Below are positions 1 to 7,763 of a DNA stretch of 52,776 nt, piece by piece (within the stretch, counting starts at the first letter, position 1; each line of letters opens with the position of its first letter). The DNA is taken from assembly GCA_964370735.1 (NCBI GenBank), contig CAYJLC010000010.1, forward strand, positions 1 through 52,776. Direction: 5' to 3'. The notes under the pieces were generated by a model, which had not been told where the DNA came from, did no database searches, and saw only the letters and a program-made list of their open reading frames with translations. Origin of the DNA: CAYJLC01 sp964370735. GTDB taxonomy: Bacteria > Bacillota > Clostridia > Oscillospirales > Butyricicoccaceae. A program made the position numbers and the translations under genes.

Positions 1-2
1 AC

Positions 3-1046
3 GATTTTGAAGATTTAATCGATACTATTATCGCTGAATCTGACGAAGAAAATGCGACTCCGACGATTGAAATTGATGTTGAAGTTGATGACAATGCAGA
101 AGGTTTAGCACTTACAATTCCAACGGATAAATTTGAAGATTTAGCAGAAAATGACGACGCAACTTTAACGATTAAATCAGATGTTGCAGAAGTTACTTTA
201 AATGCCGATACGCTAAATTCTTTGGCTGAAAATTCAAATGGCGAAATCACAATCACAGTGACAACAGCCGAAAAAGATGACTTAAATGAACGTCAACAAT
301 CAGTAGTTGGTGACAGACCAATTTACGATTTAACAATCAAATCTGGCGATGATTTTATCACTAATTTTGACGGTGGTTTAGCGACAATTAAGCTTCCTTA
401 CGAGTTAAAAACAGGCGAAAATCCAGCTGGAATCGTGGTTTATTATATCGACGATATGGGCAATTTACAAAAAGTTACAACAATGTATGATGTAAGCTCA
501 AAATCGATTATTTTCACAACAAATCACTTCTCAATCTATATGATTTCTTATGAAACAGTGAATTTTGAAGATGTTTTAATGTCAGATTGGTATTTCGATG
601 CAGTGACTTATGCAGTGGAAAATGGCATTTTCAACGGAGTATCTGACACAGAATTTGCTCCAAATGACAAAGCAACACGCGCTATGATTTGGACAGTTTT
701 AGCAAGAACCTACGGTGTTGATACGAACGGTGATGTTTGGTATCAAGCTGGTTTAGATTGGGCAGTTCAAAACGAAGTTTCTGACGGTACTAATCCAATG
801 GATAGCATAACAAGAGAGCAATTTATCACAATGCTTTACCGTTATTACGCACCTGAAATGGCAACGACCCAAACGATGTTAGGTCAATATTCTGACGCAA
901 ACGACATTTCAGAGTGGGCAATCCCAGCTATGGAATGGGCAGTTGCAAACGGCATTATTTCAGGCGAAACCGAAACAACTTTAGCTCCAAAAGACACAGC
1001 AACAAGAGCTGAAATTGCAACAATTTTAATGAGAATCTCTGAGTAA
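3..1046 (+). CDS. S-layer homology (SLH) domain surface protein, C-terminal part
   Basis: The reading frame is open from the left edge (first full codon at 3), so the N-terminus lies outside the window and no start is assigned. About 180 residues of acidic, Asp/Glu/Thr-rich beta-type sequence are followed by three SLH repeats over the last ~165 residues. Each has the pattern of an aromatic/Trp-containing helix, a G-I-hydrophobic turn and a closing T-R-A/E segment (for example WYFDAVTYAVENGIFNG, WAVQNEVSDG, WAIPAMEWAVANGIISG; then ATRAMI, ITREQF, ATRAEI). Three C-terminal SLH domains normally anchor secreted proteins non-covalently to pyruvylated secondary cell-wall polymer. The cargo function cannot be told from this fragment. 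A strong terminator follows at once, so it is the last gene of its transcript. SLH assignment is firm; the function of the rest is unknown. Confidence 0.85.
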   Translation, partial: DFEDLIDTIIAESDEENATPTIEIDVEVDDNAEGLALTIPTDKFEDLAENDDATLTIKSDVAEVTLNADTLNSLAENSNGEITITVTTAEKDDLNERQQSVVGDRPIYDLTIKSGDDFITNFDGGLATIKLPYELKTGENPAGIVVYYIDDMGNLQKVTTMYDVSSKSIIFTTNHFSIYMISYETVNFEDVLMSDWYFDAVTYAVENGIFNGVSDTEFAPNDKATRAMIWTVLARTYGVDTNGDVWYQAGLDWAVQNEVSDGTNPMDSITREQFITMLYRYYAPEMATTQTMLGQYSDANDISEWAIPAMEWAVANGIISGETETTLAPKDTATRAEIATILMRISE

Positions 1047-1062
1047 TTCTCTTCCTCCTTTG

Positions 1063-1094
1063 AAAAACTCCACACCGATTGGTGTGGAGTTTTT
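1063..1094 (+). terminator. Intrinsic terminator after SLH gene
   Basis: A perfect 14-bp stem (AAAAACTCCACACC at 1063-1076 with GGTGTGGAGTTTTT at 1081-1094) closes a GATT loop and ends in a T-run. It lies 16 nt after the SLH stop codon. Confidence 0.9.
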
Positions 1095-1201
1095 GCTATT
1101 TGGCGCCGAATAGGATAATAAAAAACAACATAAAAGCAAAGGGTTCAGATTACAATGCTTTGTGTATTATGTCCGAAATATCTGTACTAAAATTGCGGCA
1201 T

Positions 1202-1232
1202 AAAAAAACCGACCTAGTGCAAACTAAGTCGG
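1202..1232 (-). terminator. Intrinsic terminator of tRNA-Ser
   Basis: Read on the minus strand, CCGACTTAG pairs with CTAGGTCGG (one G-U pair) around a six-base loop and is followed by seven Ts. It starts about 24 nt past the tRNA 3' end. Confidence 0.8.
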
Positions 1233-1256
1233 AAAATGCGTGTCGAGGCTCTCGAC

Positions 1257-1347
1257 TGGCGGACAGAGAGGGATTCGAACCCTCGAACCGCTTTCACGAT
1301 TACACGAGTTCCAGTCGTGCGCCTTAGACCAGCTCAGCCATCTGTCC
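1257..1347 (-). tRNA. tRNA-Ser (anticodon GGA)
   Basis: The minus-strand sequence folds as a class II tRNA: acceptor GGACAGA pairs with TCTGTCC, the discriminator base is G, and a CCA end is encoded. The anticodon arm is CACGA-CTGGAAC-TCGTG, giving anticodon GGA. A long variable arm (typical of Ser) precedes the T arm GAGGG-TTCGAAT-CCCTC. It is 91 nt long and serves UCC/UCU codons. It has its own promoter and terminator, so it is a single-gene transcript. Confidence 0.97.
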
Positions 1348-1357
1348 ATATTTTATA

Positions 1358-1386
1358 ATTATACAATATTTTTTAAAAAAAATCAA
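1358..1386 (-). promoter_or_regulatory. Sigma-A promoter of tRNA-Ser
   Basis: On the minus strand a TTGATT -35 box (1381-1386) is separated by 17 bp from a consensus TATAAT -10 box (1358-1363). The predicted start lies only a few bases before the mature tRNA 5' end at 1347. Confidence 0.8.
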
Positions 1387-1451
1387 TAGTTTTGTATATT
1401 TTCAAGAAAAAATCTAAGAATATTATAAGAATGAATTGAAAGGGGAGTTTT

Positions 1452-1892
1452 ATGAAAATTTCTAAGAAAGAATATAATGATTTAGTTAAAAAAGAATCGC
1501 CTAATTCACCGATTTTTCGTGATACGATTTTTGCATTTTTAGTTGGTGGAATAATTTGTGCTATTGGTCAAATTATTTTTGAATTGCTTGTATTTTATGG
1601 TATTTCTGATGAAGATGCTAAGATTATTATGCCGATTACTTTAATTTTTATAGGAACTTTACTTACAGGACTAAAATTATATGATAAAGTAGCAAAATAT
1701 GCAGGTGCTGGTACTATTGTTCCGATTACAGGTTTTGCAAATTCTATTGTGGCATGTGCAATGGAGTTTAAACCAGAAGGATATATTTTAGGTGTGGGTG
1801 CAAAAATGTTTGCTATTGCAGGGCCTGTTTTAGTATATGGAATATCAGCATCTGTGATTTATGGTGCAATATTAGTGTTAATTGGAGGGTAA
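1452..1892 (+). CDS. spoVAC: Stage V sporulation protein AC
   Basis: This 146-residue inner-spore-membrane protein belongs to the SpoVA complex, which moves Ca2+-dipicolinic acid into the forespore and releases it at germination; SpoVAC is described as a mechanosensitive channel component. The start is the ATG behind AGGGGAG. A short charged N-terminus (MKISKKEYNDLVKKESPNSP) is followed by four hydrophobic segments and the family block YAGAGTIVPITGFANSI. The stop codon is one base from the spoVAD ATG, so the two are translationally coupled. A sigma-G promoter would be expected upstream, but no convincing one was found in 1387-1440. Confidence 0.95.
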   Translation: MKISKKEYNDLVKKESPNSPIFRDTIFAFLVGGIICAIGQIIFELLVFYGISDEDAKIIMPITLIFIGTLLTGLKLYDKVAKYAGAGTIVPITGFANSIVACAMEFKPEGYILGVGAKMFAIAGPVLVYGISASVIYGAILVLIGG

Positions 1893-1893
1893 A

Positions 1894-2901
1894 ATGTCGA
1901 GAATTGGTAAGTATACATTGCATTTTTCAAAAAAACCTTCGATTATTGGATATGCCTCTGTTGTTTCTAAAAAAGAATCAGAAGGACCTTTAAATGACCT
2001 TTTTGACATAGTTGAATTAGATACAACTTTCGGTGAATCTAGCTGGGAAAAAGCCGAAACTAGGATGCAACAACTTGCATTTAATAAGGCAATTTCAAAG
2101 GCAAATATAAAAATGGGAGATATTGATGTCCTTTTTGCAGGCGATTTGTTAAATCAGTGTATAGGCTCATCTTTTGCTAGTAGGAATAATGAAATTCCAT
2201 TTTTAGGTGTCTATGGCGCATGTTCAAATATGGCTGAAACTCTTTTGCTTTCATCAATGAGTGTAAATTCTTCTTATGCAAATACTGCAATCGCACTCAC
2301 TTCTAGTCACTTTTGTACTGCTGAAAGACAGTATAGATTTCCGCTTGAATATGGTGGAATTCGGTCGCAGACCACACAGTGGACAGTCACAGGTTCTGGC
2401 TGTTGTGTTGTGTCAAAGAATAAAGAAAATATGCCATATATCGAGTATGCCACTATTGGAAAAATTATCGATTATGGTATAAAAGATGCTGCTAATATGG
2501 GTGCTGCTATGGCACCTGCTGCGTGTGACACACTTATGAGTTTTTTGAGTGACACTAATACGAAAACGTCTGATTTTGATGCGATTATAACAGGTGATTT
2601 AGGAAAAATAGGCTCATCTTTATTGCAAAAACTATTGATAAAAAACGGAATTGACATCACGTCAAATCATATAGATTGCGGACTTATGATTTTTGATGAT
2701 ACACAAGATGTGCATTCGGGCGCGTCTGGATGTGGGTGTTCGGCAGCTGTCTTATGTTCGTACATTTTAAAGTGTTTAAACGATAAAAGTTTTAAAAATA
2801 TTCTGTTTATTGCAACTGGAGCATTACTTTCAACCACATCGATAAAACAGGGAGAAAGTATTCCGTCTATCGCTCATTTGCTTAATATTAAGTCAGATTA
2901 G
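1894..2901 (+). CDS. spoVAD: Stage V sporulation protein AD
   Basis: A 335-residue soluble protein with a thiolase-like fold that binds dipicolinic acid for import into the spore core. The ATG at 1894 is preferred over an in-frame TTG at 1882 because GGAGG (1884-1888) lies at the right distance and the N-terminus then begins MSRIGKYTLHF as in other family members. Recognisable blocks are GVYGACSNMAETL (about residues 109-121), the segment around SSHFCTAERQYRFPLEYG, and the C-terminal GASGCGCSAAVL. It sits between spoVAC and spoVAE with tight spacing. Length and order match the usual cluster. Confidence 0.96.
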   Translation: MSRIGKYTLHFSKKPSIIGYASVVSKKESEGPLNDLFDIVELDTTFGESSWEKAETRMQQLAFNKAISKANIKMGDIDVLFAGDLLNQCIGSSFASRNNEIPFLGVYGACSNMAETLLLSSMSVNSSYANTAIALTSSHFCTAERQYRFPLEYGGIRSQTTQWTVTGSGCCVVSKNKENMPYIEYATIGKIIDYGIKDAANMGAAMAPAACDTLMSFLSDTNTKTSDFDAIITGDLGKIGSSLLQKLLIKNGIDITSNHIDCGLMIFDDTQDVHSGASGCGCSAAVLCSYILKCLNDKSFKNILFIATGALLSTTSIKQGESIPSIAHLLNIKSD

Positions 2902-2912
2902 GAGGTAAATAT

Positions 2913-3278
2913 TTGGATTTTTCGATGATTTTTAAAGCTTTTTTAGTCGGTGGTTTAATTTGTGGTGTGACACAAATAATGATTGATAAAACAAAGCTAA
3001 CACCTGCGAAAATTCTAGTCACTTATGTTACTTTAGGTGTGATTTTATCTGGTGTTGGGATTTATGAACAGCTTGTTGATTTTGCAGGTGCAGGTGCAAC
3101 AGTTCCTCTTTTAGGTTTTGGACATACCCTTGCTTTAGGGGTTAAAGAGGCGGTTAAAACTGAGGGGGTTTTAGGCATATTTCTCGGTGGTGTTCGTGCT
3201 GGTGCAGGGGGTATTACAGCGTCGATTTTCTTTGGATATATCATTGCACTTTTATTCAAATCGGGTGACAAGACTTGA
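2913..3278 (+). CDS. spoVAE: Stage V sporulation protein AE (AEb type)
   Basis: A 121-residue, four-helix membrane protein of the SpoVA dipicolinate channel, related to SpoVAC: its VDFAGAGATVPLLGFGHTLALG mirrors the SpoVAC AGAG block. The start is a TTG at 2913, chosen because GGAGG at 2901-2905 stands 7 bp upstream and no ATG lies near. Only C, D and Eb are present here; spoVAA, AB, AEa and AF are absent from the cluster, which is the reduced form common in Clostridia. Its stop overlaps the -35 box of the next gene's promoter. Confidence 0.94.
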   Translation: MDFSMIFKAFLVGGLICGVTQIMIDKTKLTPAKILVTYVTLGVILSGVGIYEQLVDFAGAGATVPLLGFGHTLALGVKEAVKTEGVLGIFLGGVRAGAGGITASIFFGYIIALLFKSGDKT

Positions 3279-3303
3279 CAAAATTCCTAAAATGGTATAT
3301 TCT
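3275..3303 (+). promoter_or_regulatory. Promoter of thioesterase gene
   Basis: TTGACA (3275-3280), a 17-bp spacer and TATTCT (3298-3303) form a good sigma-A promoter that starts inside the spoVAE stop codon. It suggests the thioesterase is transcribed in vegetative cells independently of the spore genes. An imperfect dyad (CCTAAAAT at 3286-3293, ATTTTAGG at 3316-3323) covers the spacer, the -10 box and the probable start point and may be an operator. Confidence 0.6.
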
Positions 3304-3332
3304 TAAAATATACAAATTTTAGGAGGTTTAAT

Positions 3333-3725
3333 ATGCGAGAAGGTAAAATTTTTGAACGCGAAATTTTAGTGACTTCTGATATGCTTGCATCAAAGGTTGG
3401 AAGTGGAATGGTAGATGTTTTTGCTACTCCTTGTATGATTTCTGAAATGGAAAAAACTGCAAGTATGTGTGTTGCTGACGAACTAGAAGAAGGTTTTGTA
3501 ACGGTGGGTACACATATTAATGTTTCACATATTTCTGCAACACCTGTTAATATGCGAGTGAAAATTGTTGCGACTATCACAAATGTAACAGACAGGATTA
3601 TTTCATTTGATGTGAGTGCATTCGATGAGGTTGGAAAGATTGGAGAGGGGACACACTCTCGTGCAATCGTAAATAAATGTAAATTTGAATTAAAAACAAA
3701 TAAAAAAGGTCAAAGTGACTTATAA
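3333..3725 (+). CDS. Hotdog-fold thioesterase, FlK-like
   Basis: A 130-residue single hotdog domain. The family (fluoroacetyl-CoA thioesterase FlK and relatives) hydrolyses short acyl-CoA thioesters. The FlK catalytic residues Thr42, Glu50 and His76 have equivalents here at the same spacing: T32 (in ATPCMISEME), E40 and H66 (in INVSHISATP). The gene probably acts as a housekeeping acyl-CoA thioesterase; fluoroacetyl-CoA itself is unlikely to be the substrate in this organism. It starts at the ATG after TTAGGAGG and is followed by a terminator, so it is probably a single-gene transcript. Confidence 0.85.
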   Translation: MREGKIFEREILVTSDMLASKVGSGMVDVFATPCMISEMEKTASMCVADELEEGFVTVGTHINVSHISATPVNMRVKIVATITNVTDRIISFDVSAFDEVGKIGEGTHSRAIVNKCKFELKTNKKGQSDL

Positions 3726-3730
3726 TTTAA

Positions 3731-3769
3731 AAACTGCTTGAGGTTGATTTTCGCCTCAAGCAGTTTTTT
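3731..3769 (+). terminator. Intrinsic terminator after thioesterase
   Basis: A 13-bp perfect stem (AAACTGCTTGAGG at 3731-3743, CCTCAAGCAGTTT at 3754-3766) runs into six Ts, 5 nt after the stop codon. Confidence 0.9.
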
Positions 3770-3888
3770 GGCAAAATTTAGAAAAAATTCACAAAATGGT
3801 AATGAAATGCATATATTATTTTGTTAATATAGATATGTAAATATGGAATTTATTTCCTTTGGTGTTTAGGCAAAGAAAGGAGTAAATT

Positions 3889-5709
3889 ATGTCTGAAATG
3901 AAAACCATTTCGAAGCTTAGTAAGTGTGAAGATTTCAATAATTTTCTGCCTAGTGCAATTTTAATGGTGAAAGTTGACCCGGAGCTTACAATAGTTGAAG
4001 CAAACGATGTATTTTTCGATATTATTGGGTATTCAAGAGAAGATGTGAGCAAATATTTTGATAATAGATTATCACGAATGATTTTAAAAAGTGATATGCA
4101 AATAGTTTCAAAGTTTTTAGATAAGAAAAACGAATTTTTTGAAGGCAAAGCAAAGTTTCATCATGGCAAAAAAAATGATACGACATTGAGATTTAATTGT
4201 AGTTTTAAGGAAGATTTTGAATTAGGAAACATTTTATATATGATAGTCGGCGAAATAGACATCAAAAAATACGATGCTATCTTTTATATGAAATCCTATT
4301 TATCACTAATAAACGAACTCGATGAAAATGACTTTTTTGTGTATGATATCAATAAAAAGATTATAAACTTCGGAAAAAAATTCGCGAAAAAATTTAAAAT
4401 TTCTGAAAGTATAGATAATTATCCAGAATGCATTGATAGTCTAGAAATATTCTCAGAAGAGAGTATAGAAATCATGAGATTAAAGCCACCATCCGACCTT
4501 GAAATTCACGAAGAAAAAGTTCACTTTATCACAGAGGATAAAGAGGATTTTTGGTATATTTTAAAGTATAAAGTTGTATTAGACCAAAATAATATGGTTT
4601 CCCAAATAGCAGGAAAATTGATAAATGTAACGAGCGAAACGATGTTGTCAAAAGAAAATTCTTGCTGCGTAAGACATGATAAATTAACAGGGCTTTTAAC
4701 GCAAAAGGCAATCAAAACGGAAATTGATTCAAAACTAAAATTAAGAAGCTTTCAAGATCAATATGCAGTCATAATCATCGAAATTCAAAACATGGATAAA
4801 ATTGCACGAGTGATTAGCAATACATTTCGCGATATGCTAACTTGCTTGCTTGCAAAACAGGTTAAAGAAGTTTTTGGTGAAAGTACCGCAAGGACTGGAA
4901 GTGTCGAGTTTTTAGCTTTTGTTAAATTTCAAAAAGAAGACACAATAGCAAAAATAATGAAAATTTGTGAGCAGTTTAACAAAAATTATACAAAGGAAAA
5001 TAAATCTATAAATTTATCTGCAAGCATAGGCGTTGCATGTTGTCCAGAACAAGGAGTTACATTTGAAGAACTATATAAAAAGGCTGAAATAGCAAAATTC
5101 TCGGCGAAAACTAAAGGCTCAAATATGTATATGTTTTATAATTGTAATGTAAATATGGTGAAAATTGAAAGCACACCACCGTTGCACAATCGCACTCTTA
5201 AACAAAATTTTGCTACAAACGGTCTTGATTATATATTTAAAATTTTAAATAAATCGACCGATTTTGAATATGATATTATGCTGATTTTGCAATATTTGGC
5301 TGAATACTATAATTTCACTCGTAGCTATATTTTTGAAATTACAAAAGATTTAATGTACCAATCTTGTAAATTTGAATGGACAAAAGCAAACTTTAACTCA
5401 ACAAAAGACGATATGCAAAATCAAGAAATAAGTAAAATCGATAAATCGACGATACCTACTCGAGAAAAAGAGTATTTTATGATGTATGACCTAAATAAAT
5501 TTGACGAAACGCTGAGAGATATTGCTGTGAAACATAGCGTAAAATATCTTATAAATTTCGGAATTTGGGACAATGACATTCCACGAGGTTTCATAGGTTT
5601 TGCAGATTGCGAAAAATCACACAAGCTGACTAAAGAGGATATCGAAACAATCGGCGATATTTGTAAAATGATTGGGATATTTTTGTGTAAGTATAGAGAT
5701 AAAAATTAG
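3889..5709 (+). CDS. PAS - degenerate GGDEF - GAF signalling protein
   Basis: A 606-residue soluble protein. Residues ~20-75 form a PAS domain (LTIVEANDVFFDIIGYSREDV). A second PAS-like stretch at ~135-250 leads into a diguanylate-cyclase-type domain at ~260-420, with the entry motif HDKLTGLLTQKAI and the late motif SASIGVACCPEQGVTFEELYKKAEIAKFSAKTKGSN. The GGDEF signature reads GSVEF, and the first metal aspartate is replaced by Glu (IIEIQNMDKIARV), so cyclic-di-GMP synthesis is unlikely. A GAF-like domain fills ~440-604. The start is the ATG behind AAAGGAG. It may be a ligand or nucleotide sensor without catalytic output. Two hairpins follow. Confidence 0.8.
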   Translation: MSEMKTISKLSKCEDFNNFLPSAILMVKVDPELTIVEANDVFFDIIGYSREDVSKYFDNRLSRMILKSDMQIVSKFLDKKNEFFEGKAKFHHGKKNDTTLRFNCSFKEDFELGNILYMIVGEIDIKKYDAIFYMKSYLSLINELDENDFFVYDINKKIINFGKKFAKKFKISESIDNYPECIDSLEIFSEESIEIMRLKPPSDLEIHEEKVHFITEDKEDFWYILKYKVVLDQNNMVSQIAGKLINVTSETMLSKENSCCVRHDKLTGLLTQKAIKTEIDSKLKLRSFQDQYAVIIIEIQNMDKIARVISNTFRDMLTCLLAKQVKEVFGESTARTGSVEFLAFVKFQKEDTIAKIMKICEQFNKNYTKENKSINLSASIGVACCPEQGVTFEELYKKAEIAKFSAKTKGSNMYMFYNCNVNMVKIESTPPLHNRTLKQNFATNGLDYIFKILNKSTDFEYDIMLILQYLAEYYNFTRSYIFEITKDLMYQSCKFEWTKANFNSTKDDMQNQEISKIDKSTIPTREKEYFMMYDLNKFDETLRDIAVKHSVKYLINFGIWDNDIPRGFIGFADCEKSHKLTKEDIETIGDICKMIGIFLCKYRDKN

Positions 5710-5738
5710 TAGCTCACAAATTAAAAACTCTTTGAAAA

Positions 5739-5764
5739 GTGTATCATAAAAATAGTTGATACAC
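5739..5764. repeat. 8-bp inverted repeat after PAS-GGDEF gene
   Basis: GTGTATCA (5739-5746) and TGATACAC (5757-5764) form a perfect hairpin 30 nt past the stop codon, just before the terminator. There is no T-run, so it may be a 3'-UTR stabilising stem. Confidence 0.5.
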
Positions 5765-5782
5765 CATAAAAGTTTTGTTTTC

Positions 5783-5814
5783 AGACGGATATCTTTGGGT
5801 ATTCGTCTTTTTTT
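5783..5814 (+). terminator. Intrinsic terminator
   Basis: AGACGGATATC pairs with GGTATTCGTCT (two G-U pairs) around TTTG and ends in seven Ts. Confidence 0.8.
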
Positions 5815-6019
5815 GTCCAGATTTAGATATTATACGATAAAATATGTATAGCTTTATAAAGAAAAATAATTTAATTTTTGAGTTTAGCGAGACAAATTGC
5901 TTTATTTATGATAAAATATAATAAAAACTGTATGGTGATTTAAATATGGGAAAAAGTTATTTGTCACCTGAAGGAAAATACTGCACGTCATCAAGTGGGA
6001 TAGAAGGGAGCATCTAAAA
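5815..6019 (+). other. Intergenic stretch before ogt
   Basis: AT-rich DNA with several TATAAT/TAAAAT-like boxes near 5910-5935 but no clear promoter. A 23-codon ORF (5946-6017, MGKSYLSPEGKYCTSSSGI...) ends two bases before the ogt start and contains the ogt Shine-Dalgarno GAAGGGAG. Its own ribosome site is weak (GGTGATTT). It could be a leader peptide or chance; I do not call it a gene. Confidence 0.3.
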
Positions 6020-6481
6020 ATGGCACAGTTTGCAATTTATAACTCAAAATATGGTTTTATTAGGGTTGAAACAGAAAACGAAGAAGTGATTTCGCTTAAA
6101 AAATTAAATGAAACACCTAAAGATTTCGGACAAATGAGCATATTTTCAGACAAGGTTTTTGACGAAATTTCGGAATATTTTGATGGAAAGAGAAGGAATT
6201 TTACGTTTAAAACAAATGCAAAGGGAACTGATTTTCAAAAGAAAGTTTGGTCGGCTCTTTGTGAAATTCCGTATGGAGAAACTCGTACATATAAAGAAAT
6301 CGCAAAGGCTATCGGAAATGAAAAAGCCAGTCGTGCTGTTGGCATGGCGAATAATAAAAATCCATTGCATATCGTAGTTCCATGCCATAGGGTTATAGGT
6401 GCGAATGGGAAACTTGTCGGTTATGCTGGTGGGGTTGAGATGAAAGAAAATTTATTAAAAATGGAGAGTGGAAGTAAATGA
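6020..6481 (+). CDS. ogt: Methylated-DNA--protein-cysteine methyltransferase
   Basis: A 153-residue suicide repair protein that takes the alkyl group from O6-methylguanine (and O4-methylthymine) onto its own cysteine. The active-site motif PCHRVIG is complete with Cys122, the helix-turn-helix segment YKEIAKAIGNEKASRAVGMANNKNP with its arginine finger precedes it, and the C-terminal GYAGGVEMKENLL is typical. The N-terminal ~65 residues are the small non-catalytic domain. There is no Ada-type regulator nearby. The gene overlaps the following ABM gene by four bases (ATGA), so the pair is co-translated. Confidence 0.96.
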   Translation: MAQFAIYNSKYGFIRVETENEEVISLKKLNETPKDFGQMSIFSDKVFDEISEYFDGKRRNFTFKTNAKGTDFQKKVWSALCEIPYGETRTYKEIAKAIGNEKASRAVGMANNKNPLHIVVPCHRVIGANGKLVGYAGGVEMKENLLKMESGSK

Positions 6482-6828
6482 GCAAAATTGTAGTTTTATT
6501 TGAAGTAACACCGACAAAAGAAGGAAAAGCAAAGTATTTAGAGCTTGCTGCAATGTTAAAACCGATGCTAGCAAATGAATCAGGATTTATAAGCGCTGAG
6601 AGATTTGAAAGCCTTAACCACGAAGGAAAATTGCTATCGATGAATGTATGGGAAAGCGAAGATGCTTTATCGAAATGGCGTAATAATTTAGACCATAGAA
6701 TGAGCCAAGCAGAGGGGAAAAATTGTCTGTTTGAAAGCTATAAAATCACTGTTTGCACTGTTTTGCGTGAATATTCTGATGAAAACAGAGGTAATGCACC
6801 TACTGATTCGAATGAATATTTTGGATAA
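6478..6828 (+). CDS. ABM-domain (quinol monooxygenase-like) protein
   Basis: A 116-residue protein of the antibiotic biosynthesis monooxygenase superfamily (dimeric ferredoxin-like alpha-beta barrel). Supporting residues are the entry strand IVVLFEVTPTKEGKAKYLEL, the block ESGFISAERFESLNHEGKLLSMNVWESEDALSKWRN, and HRMSQAEGK. Members act on quinones, haem or unknown aromatics; the substrate is not predictable here. The start ATG overlaps the ogt stop, which fixes it. Co-transcription with ogt may hint at a shared stress response, but that is inference. Confidence 0.8.
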   Translation: MSKIVVLFEVTPTKEGKAKYLELAAMLKPMLANESGFISAERFESLNHEGKLLSMNVWESEDALSKWRNNLDHRMSQAEGKNCLFESYKITVCTVLREYSDENRGNAPTDSNEYFG

Positions 6829-6834
6829 AAAAAT

Positions 6835-6858
6835 AACCCACTAGAAATAGTGGGTTTT
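6835..6858. terminator. Bidirectional terminator between convergent genes
   Basis: A 9-bp stem (AACCCACTA / TAGTGGGTT) with a GAAA loop is flanked by A-rich and T-rich runs and lies between the rightward ABM gene and the leftward lipoprotein gene, so it can serve both. Confidence 0.75.
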
Positions 6859-6886
6859 GTGTTTAATTTGACGGTAAGTCAGTTTT

Positions 6887-7546
6887 TTATTCAGTATAGA
6901 CAATTACTTTCGATCTGAAATTTTCAAGATCTTCTTTGCGAATTACAAATCCATCTTGGGTTTCATCGATTGAGATTGTGATATTTACAGGCTCTAAATA
7001 TTCGATTGACGAAAGATTTTTTGAAAGTTCGTCTAAAAATGCATTTGCATAAAATTCTTCAAGTTCGGCCTCTGTTTCAAAAGTACCGTCTTTGATTTCG
7101 TCAAGAATGCTTGAAATAAACTCAGTTGTCATAGTTTTTATTATGATATCGACAGGTTTCACCGAAACATTTAGTGTGTAAACATTTTCATCGTGTGTCA
7201 TATCATTCACTGTGAAATTTATTTTTTGATAAATTTGATCAAAAATACCATTTGCCTTTGCAATAGTTTCTGGTGATAGTTCTTCGACTAAAGAACCACT
7301 GTAACCTAAGAAATATTCAGCTTCTCTAGCAACATTTTCAGCATAAATTTGCTCAAGATCGCTTATTTCATAAGTTTCTGAATACATATCTATTAATTCA
7401 GTAGAATGCTCGTTTAGATAGCTTGATCTAAGTTCAAGTTCTAAGAATTTAATAGGGTCAAAAGAATTAACTGATGTGCATGCGAATAAAAAGATGTTTG
7501 ATAACACAAGTAAAATAGCTAATGACTTTTTTAAAATATTGTTCAT
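6887..7546 (-). CDS. Lipoprotein of unknown function
   Basis: A 219-residue secreted protein. The N-terminus MNNILKKSLAILLVLSNIFLFAC is a type II signal peptide with lipobox LFAC (Cys23), so the mature protein is membrane-anchored outside the cell. The rest is acidic and mixed alpha/beta, with a segment FTVNDMTHDENVYTLNVSVKPVDI that resembles secreted domains of the kind annotated as DUF5105 in other Firmicutes; I am not certain of that match. No catalytic motif is visible. It has its own promoter and shares a terminator with the converging ABM gene. The start is the ATG behind AAAAGGAG. Confidence 0.7.
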   Translation of the reverse strand: MNNILKKSLAILLVLSNIFLFACTSVNSFDPIKFLELELRSSYLNEHSTELIDMYSETYEISDLEQIYAENVAREAEYFLGYSGSLVEELSPETIAKANGIFDQIYQKINFTVNDMTHDENVYTLNVSVKPVDIIIKTMTTEFISSILDEIKDGTFETEAELEEFYANAFLDELSKNLSSIEYLEPVNITISIDETQDGFVIRKEDLENFRSKVIVYTE

Positions 7547-7585
7547 AGGACTCTCCTTTTGTGTGTCGTTTATGTCAACCTATTA

Positions 7586-7614
7586 ATTCTAACATATTAC
7601 TAAGAATAATTCAA
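7586..7614 (-). promoter_or_regulatory. Promoter of lipoprotein gene
   Basis: On the minus strand TTGAAT (7609-7614), 17 bp and TAGAAT (7586-7591) precede the lipoprotein start by about 40 bp. Confidence 0.6.
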
Positions 7615-7704
7615 TAGTAAAATATAATAAAAAAAGGCAGCAAAAGTTGCTAAATTTAACAGATTTGAAGAAAAATGATACAAAAAAATCAAATATTATT
7701 TTAA

Positions 7705-7735
7705 TAAAAAAATCTTGTAGAGTATACAAGATTTT
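7705..7735 (-). terminator. Terminator of the membrane GGDEF pair
   Basis: An 11-bp perfect stem (arms at 7709-7719 and 7725-7735, core AATCTTGTA) with a five-base loop and a downstream U-run on the minus strand, 28 nt past the stop codon of the second GGDEF gene. Confidence 0.85.
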
Positions 7736-7763
7736 AGTTTGTGTAGTAATTCTATAAGAAAAA

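Noticed and set aside
1079..1327. 82-codon plus-strand ORF
   Set aside because: It runs through the tRNA-Ser and its terminator on the opposite strand and has no ribosome site.
1387..1440. Sigma-G promoter for spoVAC
   Set aside because: TGTATA and AATATTA elements occur but their spacing (about 20 bp) is wrong for the sigma-F/G consensus.
3779..3888. Possible c-di-GMP riboswitch before the PAS-GGDEF gene
   Set aside because: None of the conserved GEMM blocks is present; only a weak dyad near the ribosome site.
5946..6017. 23-codon ORF before ogt
   Set aside because: Weak ribosome site and no recognisable peptide type; too short to distinguish from chance without comparison.
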